Shown here: piece by piece, positions 33,534-44,162 of the stretch
How positions within the stretch are numbered: position 1 is the first letter of the stretch
Layout: each line of letters begins with the position of its first letter
NCBI RefSeq assembly: GCF_030209435.1
Contig: NZ_JARVRX010000007.1
Coordinates: forward strand, 62,001 to 126,000
DNA from: Mycolicibacterium sp. lyk4-40-TYG-92
GTDB lineage: Bacteria; Actinomycetota; Actinomycetes; Mycobacteriales; Mycobacteriaceae
DNA length: 64,000 nt
Reading direction: 5' to 3'
Program-made: the position numbers and the translations under genes
Notes under the pieces: generated by a model
The model's database searches: none
What the model was told of the DNA's origin: nothing
What the model saw: the letters and a program-made list of their open reading frames with translations, nothing else

Positions 33534-35375
33534 CTACAGGTACTGCCCCAGGTTGGATTCCGTGTCGATCGCGCGACTGGCGCTCGACGACTTGCCGGTG
33601 ACCAGCGTGCGGATGTAGACGATCCGCTCGCCCTTCTTGCCCGAGATCCGCGCCCAGTCATCGGGATTGGTGGTGTTGGGCAGGTCCTCGTTCTCGGCGA
33701 ACTCATCGACGATGGAGTCCAGCAGATGCTGCACCCGCAGACCACGCTGCCCGGTTTCCAGCACCGACTTGATCGCGTACTTCTTGGCCCGGTCCACGAC
33801 GTTCTGGATCATGGCGCCGGAGTTGAAGTCCTTGAAGTACATGACTTCCTTGTCCCCGTTGGCGTAGGTCACCTCGAGGAAGCGGTTGTCGTCGATCTCG
33901 GCGTACATCCGGTCCACGATCTTCTCGATCATGGCCTTGATGGTCAGCGCCCGGTCGCCGTTGAACTCGGCCAGGTCGTCGGCGTGCACCGGCAGGTCCT
34001 CGGTGAGGTACTTGCTGAAGATGTCCTGCGCGGCTTCGGCGTCCGGCCGCTCGATCTTGATCTTCACGTCCAGGCGGCCGGGCCGCAGGATGGCCGGGTC
34101 GATCATGTCCTCGCGGTTGGAGGCGCCGATGACGATGACGTTCTCCAGGCCCTCGACACCGTCGATCTCACTGAGAAGCTGTGGCACCACGGTGGTTTCG
34201 ACGTCGGAACTGACGCCGGTGCCACGGGTACGGAAGATCGAGTCCATCTCGTCGAAGAACACGATCACCGGGGTGCCTTCGGAGGCCTTCTCACGCGCCC
34301 GCTGGAAGATCAGGCGGATGTGCCGCTCGGTCTCGCCGACGAACTTGTTGAGCAGCTCCGGGCCCTTGATGTTCAGGAAGTAGCTCTTCGCTTCCCGGGC
34401 GTCATCGCCACGAATCTCGGCCATCTTCTTGGCCAGCGAGTTGGCGACGGCCTTCGCGATGAGCGTCTTGCCGCAACCCGGAGGGCCGTACAGCAGCACG
34501 CCCTTCGGCGGCCGCAGTGAGTACTCCTTGTACAGATCCTTGTGCAGGAACGGCAGTTCCACCGCGTCGCGGATCAGCTCGATCTGGCGCGTCAGGCCAC
34601 CGATGTCACTGTAGGCGACGTCGGGCACCTCTTCGAGGACCAGATCCTCGACCTCGGCCTTGGGAATCCGCTCGAAGGCGTACCCGGCCTTGCTGTCGAC
34701 CAGCAGCGAGTCGCCCGGCCGCAGCTTGCGGGGCCGCAGATCGTCGTCGTAGTCCTCGAGCACCTCGGCGACCTCAGGGGCCATGAACTCCTGGGCGACC
34801 AACGGTTCCGCGAGCCACACGATGCGCTCCTCGTCGGCATGGCCGACGACGAGGGCGCGCTTGCCGTCGTTCAGGATTTCGCGCAGCGTGCTGATCTCGC
34901 CGACCGCTTCGAACGAACCCGCCTCGACCACCGTCAGCGCCTCGTTGAGGCGGACGGTCTGGCCCTGCTTGAGCTCGGACACCTCGATGTTCGGCGACAC
35001 CGACAGCCGCATCTTGCGACCGGAGGTGAAGACGTCGACGGTGTCGTCGTCGTGGGCCAGCAGCAAGACGCCGTAACCGCTGGGCGGCTGCCCCAGCCGA
35101 TCGACCTCTTCGCGAAGCGCCAGCAACTGCTGCCGCGCCTCTTTGAGGGTGTCCATCAACTTGCCGTTACGGGTCGTCAGCGAATCGATGCGGGCTTCGA
35201 GCTGCTGCACGTCCCGCGGTCCGCGATGCGTCGCGGCCGCGTTGGTGAGCTGCTCGCGCAGCGCCGCCGTCTCGCTACGAAGCCGCGCCAACTCGGCGGC
35301 ATCGGTGCTGGACATGGGGTTCTGACGAGGTATGCCCGGGTTGCCGAAGGCGTCCGGGCGATCCATTTCAGACAT
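33534..35375 (-). CDS. mpa: Mycobacterial proteasome ATPase Mpa/ARC
   Basis: This 613-residue AAA+ unfoldase feeds pupylated proteins to the 20S core. Residues about 24-95 form the coiled coil that binds Pup, followed by two OB domains (100-245) and the AAA module with Walker A GPPGCGKT (297-304), Walker B IVFFDEMD and sensor/arginine-finger residues RPGRLDVKI. The C terminus is QYL, the tail that docks into the proteasome alpha ring. The ATG at 35375 has AAAGGAG upstream; the longer frame to 35471 lacks one. Confidence 0.97.
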   Translation of the reverse strand: MSEMDRPDAFGNPGIPRQNPMSSTDAAELARLRSETAALREQLTNAAATHRGPRDVQQLEARIDSLTTRNGKLMDTLKEARQQLLALREEVDRLGQPPSGYGVLLLAHDDDTVDVFTSGRKMRLSVSPNIEVSELKQGQTVRLNEALTVVEAGSFEAVGEISTLREILNDGKRALVVGHADEERIVWLAEPLVAQEFMAPEVAEVLEDYDDDLRPRKLRPGDSLLVDSKAGYAFERIPKAEVEDLVLEEVPDVAYSDIGGLTRQIELIRDAVELPFLHKDLYKEYSLRPPKGVLLYGPPGCGKTLIAKAVANSLAKKMAEIRGDDAREAKSYFLNIKGPELLNKFVGETERHIRLIFQRAREKASEGTPVIVFFDEMDSIFRTRGTGVSSDVETTVVPQLLSEIDGVEGLENVIVIGASNREDMIDPAILRPGRLDVKIKIERPDAEAAQDIFSKYLTEDLPVHADDLAEFNGDRALTIKAMIEKIVDRMYAEIDDNRFLEVTYANGDKEVMYFKDFNSGAMIQNVVDRAKKYAIKSVLETGQRGLRVQHLLDSIVDEFAENEDLPNTTNPDDWARISGKKGERIVYIRTLVTGKSSSASRAIDTESNLGQYL

Positions 35376-35533
35376 CTTGCGCTCCTTTCCCACACCGGAA
35401 GTTGGTGCGGCGGATACCTCAACGCTACCGGCGATCTGCCGATCGTGGGCGTCGAAGGAATTGCGACACACGGGTGTCTCTCTGACCGCGCTGTTAATCT
35501 CATACGCGAGTCGGGCTCATCGAAAGGACCGCA

Positions 35534-36037
35534 GTGATCGTCAAATCCCTCGTCACCGGCATCGCAGCCACCGCCCTCGTCGGTGCCGCAGCCGCCGGGA
35601 CGACCGTGGCTTCGCAGACGGCCATCCCGACCACTGGAACGTCGACGGTCGCGCCGGTCGTCCGCCAGGTGCCGCTGCCCCAGGCGCCCGCGCCGGGCCT
35701 GCAGACGTCGCTGGTGTCCACCCTCAACGGGCTGACGGCCGCCGGGAGCTTCGCCGGGTCCAAGGGCAGCTATATCCAGGGCGGTGTCGGACGGCTCGAG
35801 GCCATCACCGCCGACCGGGCCTACAGCAACGCCGTGAAGCAGGGCGTGTTTCCCCTGAGCTTCGCCGTTGCCGACATCGATGACCTCGGTGACGGCACCG
35901 CGACGGCCAACGTCACTGCCACCGCCGCCACCGGCGCCACCGCCTCGCAGCCGCTGACGTTCGTCGCCGGCCCCAGCCCCACCGGCTGGCAACTGTCCAA
36001 GGGGTCGGCCATGGCCCTGCTGTCGTCGGTGAAGTAG
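35534..36037 (+). CDS. MTB12/CFP2-like secreted antigen-family protein
   Basis: This 167-residue protein begins at a GTG with an alanine-rich Sec signal peptide (residues 1-26). The mature part follows the pattern of the low-molecular-weight antigen MTB12, with GSYIQGGVGRLEAITADRAYSNAVKQGVFPLSFAVADID and the ending GWQLSKGSAMALL. The fold is nuclear-transport-factor-2-like in this family; function is unknown. It precedes lppK by 17 bp in the same direction, so the two exported proteins are likely co-expressed. Confidence 0.78.
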   Translation: MIVKSLVTGIAATALVGAAAAGTTVASQTAIPTTGTSTVAPVVRQVPLPQAPAPGLQTSLVSTLNGLTAAGSFAGSKGSYIQGGVGRLEAITADRAYSNAVKQGVFPLSFAVADIDDLGDGTATANVTATAATGATASQPLTFVAGPSPTGWQLSKGSAMALLSSVK

Positions 36038-36054
36038 GCGCCAGGACCAGCCCG

Positions 36055-36591
36055 GTGAATCCGACCCGAGGGACCTTGATCGCCGTCGTCGCGGCGGCGA
36101 TCGGGTTGGCCGGGTGCAGTGAGCACGTCGAGCCGCCCGCCGATCCGATGCCCCGTTCACTGCTGACCACCGACGCCAAGGCGCCCGAGGCGGCGCCGCT
36201 GCCGTCTCCCGACGCGATCACCTCGGTGCTGTACAGGATCGCGGACCCCGCGGTGCCGTCAGCACAAAAGATCGGGCTGATCCAATACGGCACCGCCGAA
36301 GATCAGGCCGGGCTGGACAGCTTCACCAAGGCGCTGCGCGACAACGGCTTCAATCCGATGAACGTGACGGCGACGGACCTGTTGTGGTCGGCCGGACAGC
36401 CGGGCGACATCATCGCCACGATCACCATCAGTTCGGTCGCCGCGCCGGACAACAAGTTCACGTTCCCCATGGAATTCAGTCCCATCCGGGACGCCTGGCA
36501 GCTCAACCGGCAAACCGCGAACCTGCTGCTCAAGGTGGGACAGCCCGGCGGTCCGGGCGCCGCGGGCGCTTCGCCGGCGCCCGGCCGCTGA
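36055..36591 (+). CDS. lppK: LppK-like lipoprotein
   Basis: This 178-residue lipoprotein has a signal peptide ending in the lipobox LAGC (Cys at 21), so it is anchored on the outer face of the membrane. The body resembles the upstream MTB12-type protein, with GLIQYGTAEDQAGLDSFTKAL and AWQLNRQTANLLLKV, suggesting an old duplication. Position beside mpa matches lppK (Rv2116). The C terminus is a Gly/Ala/Pro tail. Confidence 0.75.
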   Translation: MNPTRGTLIAVVAAAIGLAGCSEHVEPPADPMPRSLLTTDAKAPEAAPLPSPDAITSVLYRIADPAVPSAQKIGLIQYGTAEDQAGLDSFTKALRDNGFNPMNVTATDLLWSAGQPGDIIATITISSVAAPDNKFTFPMEFSPIRDAWQLNRQTANLLLKVGQPGGPGAAGASPAPGR

Positions 36592-36629
36592 GCTGTCGAT
36601 GTGGGTCGGGTCGCCGGACGCCCGGAGAT

Positions 36630-36652
36630 CGAGCTGCTTTCCGTGCAGCTCG
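36630..36652. terminator. Hairpin between lppK and trmI
   Basis: CGAGCTGC (36630-36637) and GCAGCTCG (36645-36652) form a perfect 8-bp stem with loop TTTCCGT in the gap between convergent genes. Confidence 0.55.
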
Positions 36653-36671
36653 GCCTCGTCAGCAGCGAGGA

Positions 36672-37568
<897 letters not shown>

Positions 37569-37581
37569 TTAAGCTGCAGGC

Positions 37582-38418
37582 ATGACGACACCCACCGTCC
37601 CTGTCCGACGGCCGGCACTGTCGCCGTCACGGGCCGGTGACTTCAAACAGTGCCCGCTGCTCTACCGGTTCCGGGCCATCGACCGGCTGCCGGAGCCGCC
37701 GTCGACCGCGCAGTTGCGGGGCTCGGTGGTGCACGCCGCGTTGGAGCAGCTGTACGCACTGCCCGCCACCGACCGCGTGCCCGAGACGGCGCTGTCGCTG
37801 GTGACACCGGCGTGGGACGCCGTGGTGGCCGAGAAGCCCGAGCTCGCCGAGGAGATCGCGCCCGAGCTGCGGGAGACGCTGCTCAAAGAAGCACGCGCCC
37901 TGCTGTCGGGCTACTACCGCCTCGAGGATCCGACGCGGTTCGACCCGCAGAGCTGCGAACAACGCGTCGAGGTCGAGTTGTCCGACGGCACCCTGCTGCG
38001 CGGATTCGTCGACCGGATCGACGTCGCGCCGACCGGCGAGCTCCGCGTGGTCGACTACAAGACCGGGAAGGCCCCGCCGGAAGCCCGGGCACTGGCCGAG
38101 TTCAAGGCCATGTTCCAGATGAAGTTCTACGCGGTGGCCCTGCTCCGGCTGCGGGGCGTGGTGCCCGCGCGGCTGCGGCTGCTGTACCTGGCCGACAGTC
38201 AGGTGCTGGACTACAGCCCTGATCTGGCCGAGTTGGAAAGGTTCGAGAAGACGCTGATGGCCATCTGGCATGCCATCCAGAAGTCGGGCGAGACCGGTGA
38301 TTTCCGGCCCAACCCGTCCAAGCTGTGTTCGTGGTGCACGCACCAGGACCTGTGCCCGGCCTTCGGCGGCACTCCCCCGCCGTACCCCGGCTGGCCCGAG
38401 AACTTCGGGGTCGCATGA
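37582..38418 (+). CDS. RecB-family exonuclease with Fe-S cluster (AddB/Cas4-like)
   Basis: This 278-residue PD-(D/E)XK nuclease has the family pieces in order: Cys24 in QCPLLYRF, His50 in GSVVHAALE, Asp143 in FVDRID, Asp157 and Lys159 in VVDYKTGK, then Cys248, Cys251 and Cys257 in CSWCTHQDLC. The four cysteines fit a [4Fe-4S] cluster as in AddB and Cas4. It is divergent from trmI, matching Rv2119. Its stop overlaps the following thioesterase start. Confidence 0.85.
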   Translation: MTTPTVPVRRPALSPSRAGDFKQCPLLYRFRAIDRLPEPPSTAQLRGSVVHAALEQLYALPATDRVPETALSLVTPAWDAVVAEKPELAEEIAPELRETLLKEARALLSGYYRLEDPTRFDPQSCEQRVEVELSDGTLLRGFVDRIDVAPTGELRVVDYKTGKAPPEARALAEFKAMFQMKFYAVALLRLRGVVPARLRLLYLADSQVLDYSPDLAELERFEKTLMAIWHAIQKSGETGDFRPNPSKLCSWCTHQDLCPAFGGTPPPYPGWPENFGVA

Positions 38419-39206
38419 TCGACTGTTACTACCGTCGGCTGGACGCCGACGGCGATCTGCAGCGCTTCGAATCGACCGAGGGCACCGGCAGCAACTGGGA
38501 TGAGAGCATCCAGCACGGGTCGCCGCCGCTGGCATTGCTGACCAAGGCCATCGAAGAGCTGGCCGCCGGCAGCGGTATGCAGGTGGGCCGGCTGACCCTC
38601 GACATCCTCGGCGCAATTCCGGTTGCGCCCGTTGCGGTTCGGGCCTGGGTGTCGCGGCCCGGCTCGCGCATCTGCATGATGACCGCGGAGATGACAGCCG
38701 CCCAGCGCGACGGTTCCGAACGCGCGGTGGCCCGGATGTCGGCCTGGCTTCTGGCGGTAACCGACACCCGGGACGCGGCCCTGGATCGGTACCCGCCGAT
38801 GAACCGGGTGCCCGATACCGGCCTCCGGCATTCCTGGCAGGGCCGGCCCGGCTATCTGGAGACCGTCACCTGGGTGCCGCAGCCCGACGACGCCAACGCC
38901 TCGGTGGTGTGGATGCGGCCGCTGATCTCACTGGTCGACGACGAGGAACCGACCGACCTGCAGCGGCTGGCGATGGTCGTCGATTCCGCGAATGGTGTTG
39001 GCGCAGCGCTGGATCCGGACGAGTTCATGTTCATGAACACCGACACCACGGTGCACCTGCACCGCGCGCCGGTCGGCCCGGAGTTCTGTCTGCGGGCCCG
39101 CGGCTCGATCGGGCCCGACGGCCTCGGGTCGACCACGGCCGAGCTGTTCGACGAACGGGGCTTCATCGGGACGTCAGCGCAGACGCTGTTGGTGCAGCGG
39201 CGCTGA
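38415..39206 (+). CDS. Thioesterase-family (hotdog) protein
   Basis: This 263-residue protein contains two hotdog-type halves, as in TesB/acyl-CoA thioesterase-like proteins. The first half includes GSPPLALLTKAIEE and GRLTLDILGAIPV; the second has the AMVVDSANGVG and FMNTDTTVHLHR segments typical of the 4HBT_3 family. The ATG overlaps the nuclease stop (ATGA), so it is translated from the same message. It likely hydrolyses an acyl-CoA; the chain is unknown. Confidence 0.75.
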   Translation: MIDCYYRRLDADGDLQRFESTEGTGSNWDESIQHGSPPLALLTKAIEELAAGSGMQVGRLTLDILGAIPVAPVAVRAWVSRPGSRICMMTAEMTAAQRDGSERAVARMSAWLLAVTDTRDAALDRYPPMNRVPDTGLRHSWQGRPGYLETVTWVPQPDDANASVVWMRPLISLVDDEEPTDLQRLAMVVDSANGVGAALDPDEFMFMNTDTTVHLHRAPVGPEFCLRARGSIGPDGLGSTTAELFDERGFIGTSAQTLLVQRR

Positions 39207-39216
39207 CGAGCCGGGA

Positions 39217-39867
39217 TCACTTCGCGACGTCGACGGCGGATGTGGGCGCGTCGAAGAAGACGCGCAACGCCGCAAGGTCGCCGTCGATGTCGACGAGCGG
39301 AGCGACGTCGTCAAGGGCAAGCAGGCCTGCTGCGAGCCCGAGAACGATCTGCGCCTCGGCCGTCAGCACGGCTTCCAGCTTGCGCCCGTCGGGCCAGCCG
39401 ACGTCGACGCCGGCCTCGGTGGCGCTCAGTTGGACGGTGACACCGTCCACCACGACTCCCACCGCGGTCGACCGCCCGCCGGGTGCACGCCCGGCGAACA
39501 GGGCCGGAAGCGCGACGAGAAGCCCGTCAGTGCGGAAGCTGTCCCCTTCGGGACCGCGGATCATCAGCGGCGTCGACCAGCGGATCATGGCGTAGATCGG
39601 CTCCCGCAACTGGGCGCCCCAGTCGGTGAGGGCATACGTGATCGCGTTGGCCTCGTCGGACAGACGCCGCGCCACCACACCAGCGGATTCGAGGTCACGG
39701 AGCCGCTCGGTCAGGAGGTTCGTCGCGATCCCCGGCAGCCCCTCGCGCAGCTCACCGAAGCGCGCCGGACCGATCAAGAGCTGGCGGACGATCAGCAGAT
39801 TCCACCTGTCGCCCACCACATCCAACGCCCGGGCGAGTCCGCAGTACTGGCCGTATTCTCGACTCAT
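39217..39867 (-). CDS. HxlR-family winged-helix regulator with C-terminal SCP2-like domain
   Basis: This 216-residue protein begins with the HxlR core CGLARALDVVGDRWNLLIVRQLLIGPARFGELREGLPGIATNLLTERLRDLE, including the Cys that can act as a redox or electrophile sensor. Residues about 120-210 look like the small SCP2/sterol-carrier-like domain sometimes fused to this family. ATG codons at 39870 and 39867 and a GTG at 39873 are all possible starts. It is divergent from the MFS exporter and is its likely repressor. Confidence 0.82.
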   Translation of the reverse strand: MSREYGQYCGLARALDVVGDRWNLLIVRQLLIGPARFGELREGLPGIATNLLTERLRDLESAGVVARRLSDEANAITYALTDWGAQLREPIYAMIRWSTPLMIRGPEGDSFRTDGLLVALPALFAGRAPGGRSTAVGVVVDGVTVQLSATEAGVDVGWPDGRKLEAVLTAEAQIVLGLAAGLLALDDVAPLVDIDGDLAALRVFFDAPTSAVDVAK

Positions 39868-39928
39868 CATCACCTACTTGCTTTTTTAAAGTTCGCCTGA
39901 TTATATCAACCATCGAGCGGAGGTTGCC

Positions 39929-41512
39929 ATGACAATCGCAGAACGACAAGACGAGCCGCGTCGCAAGGCGGGCATCTTGGCTGCCGTCTACGTCGCAGTC
40001 CTGGCCATCAACCTGGACGTGACGATCGTCAACGTCGCCTTGCCCAGCATCGCGACCCAACTGCACGCCGATACCCGCGGCCTGCAATGGGTCGTCGACG
40101 GTTACACCCTGACCTTCGCGGCCCTCGTCTTGGCGGCAGGCAGCCTGTCGGACCGCTACGGTCGCCGCCCCGCGCTACTGATCGGTCTGCTGGGCTTCGC
40201 CGTCACCAGTGGGATCGGCGCACTGGCCACCACCACCGGAACGCTCGTCGCGGCGAGGTTCGGGATGGGAGTCTTTGCCGCGCTGATCTTCCCCACCACC
40301 TTGTCGATCATCACCAACACGTTCTCGGACCGACGCCAACGCGCCGCGGCACTCGGCGGTTGGGGCGCGGTGGTCGGCGTCGGCGTCGCCGCCGGACCCG
40401 TCACCGGAGGCCTTCTGCTGGAACACTTCTCATGGAGCAGCGTGTTCTGGGCGCTCATCCCGTTGGCACTGCTGGCAGCAGGTCTCGGGTCTTTTCTGGT
40501 CCCGGAATCACGTGATCCGGGCGTACCGCCACTCGACATCCGGGGGCTGATCACCTCGACCGCACTGCTCGGGGTGCTCGTCTACACCATCATCGAAGCC
40601 CCCGCCCGGGGCTGGCACAGCCCCGCAACACTGTTCGGATTTGTTGCTGCCGCAGCGCTGACGCTGGCGTTCGTGACGATCGAGCAGGCAGCAGAACACC
40701 CCATGCTCGACGTCAGGTTGTTCACCGACCGCCGCTTCAGCGCCGCCAGCGCATCGGTCGCCGTCACCTTCTTCGCGTTGTCCGGCTTCATCTTTCTGAT
40801 CACCCAGTACTTTCAGGTGCTGCGAGCGTTCAGCCCGTTCGCGACCGGTGCGCGCATCCTGCCCGTCGCAGGATCGATCGCGATCGGCTCCATCGCCGGC
40901 GGACTGCTCGCCCCGCGTATCGGCACCCGCGCCGTGGTGGTCAGCGGGCTGGCGTCCTTCGGCACCGCGATGGCCTGGATTGCCGGCAGCATCGGCACCG
41001 ACACCCCGTACTGGGCCACTATCGTTGCCCAGATGGTGCTCATGGGCCTGGGCATCGGCCTCGTCTCCACTCCCGCAACCGAATCCATCATGCTTGTGCT
41101 GCCACCGGCCCGGGCCGGCATCGGTTCCGCGGTCAACGACGCAACCCGTGAGCTGGGTGCCACATTCGGCGTGGCCATCGTCGGTTCACTCTTTTCTTCG
41201 ATCTTCAGCGCCCGCCTCGCCGACAGCGCGTTCGCCGTCACCGGAAAAGCCGAAGAGGCCGGCAATTCCGTGCCGACCGCATTCGGGATCGCCACCACGA
41301 ACCCTGAACTCCTTGCCGCCGTGCAACATTCATTCCTCAGCGGCATCACCACGGCGTGCGCGGTCATCGCCGCGATCTGCTATGCCGCGGCTGCCGCCGG
41401 CGTCTTCGCGCTACCCGGCCGACGGTTTCAGCCGCCGGTCACGACGGAGACCGGGGAGGCCCACGCCGCGGACGCGCGCGCGTCGGTGGCTCAACAGGCC
41501 AGAGCCCGCTGA
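39929..41512 (+). CDS. MFS drug exporter, DHA2 (EmrB/QacA) family
   Basis: This 527-residue membrane protein has about fourteen hydrophobic segments. The DHA2 motif LDVTIVNVALPSIA (33-46) follows helix 1, motif A is LSDRYGRRPALLIG (about 73-86), and motif C is GVGVAAGPVTGGLL in helix 5. It exports hydrophobic compounds in exchange for protons. The ATG at 39929 follows GGAGG. The divergent HxlR regulator suggests induction by an electrophile or drug-like compound. Confidence 0.88.
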   Translation: MTIAERQDEPRRKAGILAAVYVAVLAINLDVTIVNVALPSIATQLHADTRGLQWVVDGYTLTFAALVLAAGSLSDRYGRRPALLIGLLGFAVTSGIGALATTTGTLVAARFGMGVFAALIFPTTLSIITNTFSDRRQRAAALGGWGAVVGVGVAAGPVTGGLLLEHFSWSSVFWALIPLALLAAGLGSFLVPESRDPGVPPLDIRGLITSTALLGVLVYTIIEAPARGWHSPATLFGFVAAAALTLAFVTIEQAAEHPMLDVRLFTDRRFSAASASVAVTFFALSGFIFLITQYFQVLRAFSPFATGARILPVAGSIAIGSIAGGLLAPRIGTRAVVVSGLASFGTAMAWIAGSIGTDTPYWATIVAQMVLMGLGIGLVSTPATESIMLVLPPARAGIGSAVNDATRELGATFGVAIVGSLFSSIFSARLADSAFAVTGKAEEAGNSVPTAFGIATTNPELLAAVQHSFLSGITTACAVIAAICYAAAAAGVFALPGRRFQPPVTTETGEAHAADARASVAQQARAR

Positions 41513-42253
41513 TCACGGCGATGCGGGACCGTCGGGCCGGAAATATCGAGGGTGCGCGACGATGCGAGCGGCGACGTCAGCCAGCTTGATGTTCATGTCT
41601 TGCGACGTTTGCCGGAGCCGGTCGAAGGCTTCGGCGTCGGTGATATCGAACAGCACCATCAGCATGCCGATGGCTTTGCCGATTTCGCGATTCGACTGCA
41701 ACGCCCGGCGCAGGCCGGCGACCTCCTGGCCGCCCGCGGCGGCACTGACGGCTACCGACGCGAACGATGCCAGGACGACGCCCTGCGCGGCCGAGTTGGT
41801 GTCGAAGGCGCCACGCGTGTCCGAGAACAAGTTCAGGGCGCCGACTTTGTGGCCGTCGACCAGCATCCGAAAACCCATCGCACCGCGCACGGGCGTGGAG
41901 GCCAGGACACAAGCGGCCAACGATGGCCACTGACTGCGCGACGCCAGGTCGGCATCGATTTGCACGGCTTCGGTTTCGATCGCGTCCAGGCACGGCCCGT
42001 CACCAACCGCACATTCGAGCGTGTCCACGTCGGCAGCGACGTGATCGCTCGCCGCGACCGTGGCGTACTTGCCATCTCGGCCACGCATCAACACGCTGGC
42101 ATGGTCGCAGCCTGTCACCATCAGCGTGGCTGCCACACAAACGGCGCGATAGACCTCGTCGATGCTCGTGCCCTCGTAGATCAGCTGCGCCAGCTCATGG
42201 AACGTCGCGAGAGCATCCGGCGTGAAGTTGGCACGCAGGGGGTCGTCGGCCAT
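41513..42253 (-). CDS. GAF-ANTAR RNA-binding regulator
   Basis: This 246-residue protein has a GAF domain in residues about 25-160 (VGDGPCLDAI, GALNLFSD) and a C-terminal ANTAR domain in 180-238 with IGKAIGMLMV and AFDRLRQTSQDMNIKLADVA. ANTAR domains bind paired RNA hairpins to prevent termination; in mycobacteria they regulate lipid and redox genes. The ATG at 42253 was preferred over a TTG six bases upstream. It ends at 41513, directly abutting the convergent exporter stop. Confidence 0.88.
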   Translation of the reverse strand: MADDPLRANFTPDALATFHELAQLIYEGTSIDEVYRAVCVAATLMVTGCDHASVLMRGRDGKYATVAASDHVAADVDTLECAVGDGPCLDAIETEAVQIDADLASRSQWPSLAACVLASTPVRGAMGFRMLVDGHKVGALNLFSDTRGAFDTNSAAQGVVLASFASVAVSAAAGGQEVAGLRRALQSNREIGKAIGMLMVLFDITDAEAFDRLRQTSQDMNIKLADVAARIVAHPRYFRPDGPASP

Positions 42254-42529
42254 ACGCAACGCTTACCACTACCAGAGGCTCTCCGTGGCCGACCTGCACG
42301 CATTGACATCCCGGACGCCGAAGAGCGACCCGAATCGTCGTCGAGCGGTCGAGCCGGCAGATTCGAGAACTCCCGACTCAGAGCGGCGACCGCGTCGGCG
42401 CGGTCATTTGCTGTGCGCTAGATCACCGTCGGGTGACATTCGGTTTCGGGACCGGCTGCCGACTACACCTGCAGAACGTGTCCGACATTGCCGACGGATA
42501 TCAGAACTGGTGTATTCAGGGGAATCGTC

Positions 42530-43303
42530 GTGGTGAACTTTGTACCGGGTGAGCGGTCATGGTGGAGTCGTACCCGTTGGTGGCGGGTGCCGGCGGCTTT
42601 GGTGGTCACCATCATCCTGTCGATCTGCGGGATATTTTGGCTGGCCGGCGTCGATCGTCCACGCTCGGAACAACACGCCGGTCTGTCACTCGCACAGCCT
42701 TTCGCCGACACAGCGGCGGTGTCTCCGGCAGCGGTCAACGCGACCGAGCTGCCGGCAGCCCCACTGGCACAGCGGGTTCCGTGCGCCGGTCAATCGTTCA
42801 GCCCGGAGACACTGGTTCTGCTGGCTGACGGGACCAAACGTCCCATCGCGGAGCTCAAGGTCGGGGATCGGGTGTGGTCAGTTGACCCGGAAACCGGGCG
42901 CACCAGCGGTCAGCTGGTGCAGGCGGTCCTGATCGACCACGACACCGAACTACTCGACGTCACGATCACCAACCCTGCCGATGTCGCGTCGGTGGTGCAC
43001 ACCACCGCCAAGCACCCCTTCTACAGCACGGCACGCGCACACACGGCATCGTCTGAGGTTTCCGAGTTGGCGGCCACCACCGGCACAGCGAGTCGGCCGG
43101 GGGCCGAATGGGTTGATGCCAGAGACCTGCGTCCCGGCGATCAATTGGCCACCCCGTTCCGTGACAGCGTGGCGCATGTCGCAGGCAGCACACCGGTCTT
43201 CGGCTCGGCCGACATGTGGGATCTCACGATCGCGAACACGCACGCCTTTTACGTCGCCACCCTCACCGCGGCAGTCCTGGTCCACAACTGCCCGATGCGG
43301 TAA
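42530..43303 (+). CDS. Membrane-anchored HINT-domain protein ending at the HINT C terminus
   Basis: This protein is about 257 residues long. Residues 1-19 are basic and Trp/Arg-rich, residues 20-40 form a transmembrane segment, and 41-84 a polar linker. Residues 85-254 form a pretoxin-type HINT domain: CAGQSFSPETLVLLADGTKRPI (85-106), GDRVWSVDPETG, the block B residues HTTAKHPFY (157-165), WVDARDLRPGDQL, and the end HAFYVATLTAAVLVHNC (238-254). Such domains normally precede a C-terminal toxin released by cleavage. Here only PMR follows the final Cys before the stop. GTGs at 42530 and 42533 follow AGGGGA; a TTG at 42488 is also in frame. It may be a toxin-less remnant or a protein-processing module of its own. 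Confidence 0.8.
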   Translation: MVNFVPGERSWWSRTRWWRVPAALVVTIILSICGIFWLAGVDRPRSEQHAGLSLAQPFADTAAVSPAAVNATELPAAPLAQRVPCAGQSFSPETLVLLADGTKRPIAELKVGDRVWSVDPETGRTSGQLVQAVLIDHDTELLDVTITNPADVASVVHTTAKHPFYSTARAHTASSEVSELAATTGTASRPGAEWVDARDLRPGDQLATPFRDSVAHVAGSTPVFGSADMWDLTIANTHAFYVATLTAAVLVHNCPMR

Positions 43304-43333
43304 GCATGATGGATTCGGTTGCCGGCGTGAACC

Positions 43334-44014
43334 TCAGTAATCATGAGTGGGTTTCAGACCGACCCTGAAGTCGTAGTACGCCTGCGGGCCTTTCGCCCAG
43401 GCGGACAGGTACTTGAGTACATCGACCGAAGAGGACATGCCACCACCCTCGCCTGCGGCGATGGCGTCGTCCGCCAACTGTGCCGCCTCATCGGCGCGGC
43501 CGGCGGCGATCAGAGCGGTAACCGCGCGGGTCAGCACCCGGTTCGGGGCGATGCCGTCGGCGCGCTGTTCGAGTGCCGACACGTAGTCGCGCACCGTGGG
43601 GTACGCGGTGATGAATTCGGTTCGCGCGCAGTCGAATGCGTCGAACACCCGATCCCAATTCGGCTCGTCAGTGGCCGGGAGGTCCAGCGAGCCGTTTTCG
43701 ATGCGCAGCGGCTGGACCCTGAACGCCCCGTTGACCCGACGATTGATCCGCATCTGCGGACCCATGGCAACATCGGGAAGGAAAGCGTCCCAGAGGATTT
43801 CGTCGACGGCCAGCGGCTTGATATCAACGGTCCAGATGACGCGCAGCGTGTCTGAGTCTTTGCCCGGGCGAAATGCCCGCGGATAGCACTGTTCGGTGAG
43901 ATAGATGTCGTCGAGGATGAACCCGGACCCACCGACGAACCGCATCCCCCGGGCACGGCAGGCCGGTCGCAGCGCATCCTGCCACGCCTGCTCCACCGTT
44001 GAACGTTTCGCCAT
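43334..44014 (-). CDS. Hypothetical protein
   Basis: This 226-residue protein starts MAKRSTVEQAWQDALRPACRARG at an ATG with GGGGGAAGC upstream. The first half is a mixed alpha/beta region with conserved-looking Trp and Phe; the second half is helical, with TAVTALIAAGRADEAAQLADDAIAAG resembling a tetratricopeptide-like pair. There is no signal or membrane segment. It is convergent with the HINT gene, 30 bp away. Some such proteins serve as immunity partners, but the family is not recognised and this is only a thought. Confidence 0.65.
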   Translation of the reverse strand: MAKRSTVEQAWQDALRPACRARGMRFVGGSGFILDDIYLTEQCYPRAFRPGKDSDTLRVIWTVDIKPLAVDEILWDAFLPDVAMGPQMRINRRVNGAFRVQPLRIENGSLDLPATDEPNWDRVFDAFDCARTEFITAYPTVRDYVSALEQRADGIAPNRVLTRAVTALIAAGRADEAAQLADDAIAAGEGGGMSSSVDVLKYLSAWAKGPQAYYDFRVGLKPTHDY

Positions 44015-44162
44015 GCTTCCCCCATGCCGGCGCAGTACTCGATGACGCAACGCGCCGAATATGTACAGGCTACAAGCACCCAAAGGCCGCATCCGGCAGC
44101 AATTTCCGCCGGGAAGCGACGTCGATTGGAGCTACTACCGCGGTACTGTTTATATTCGCTTG

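Noticed and set aside
42254..42529. Small gene or RNA in the 276-bp gap before the HINT gene
   Set aside because: No frame with a ribosome site and no strong hairpin or repeat was found; it may hold only promoters.
42530..43303. Intein interrupting a host gene
   Set aside because: The sequence before the HINT domain is a membrane anchor and linker, not part of a known enzyme, and no C-terminal extein follows.
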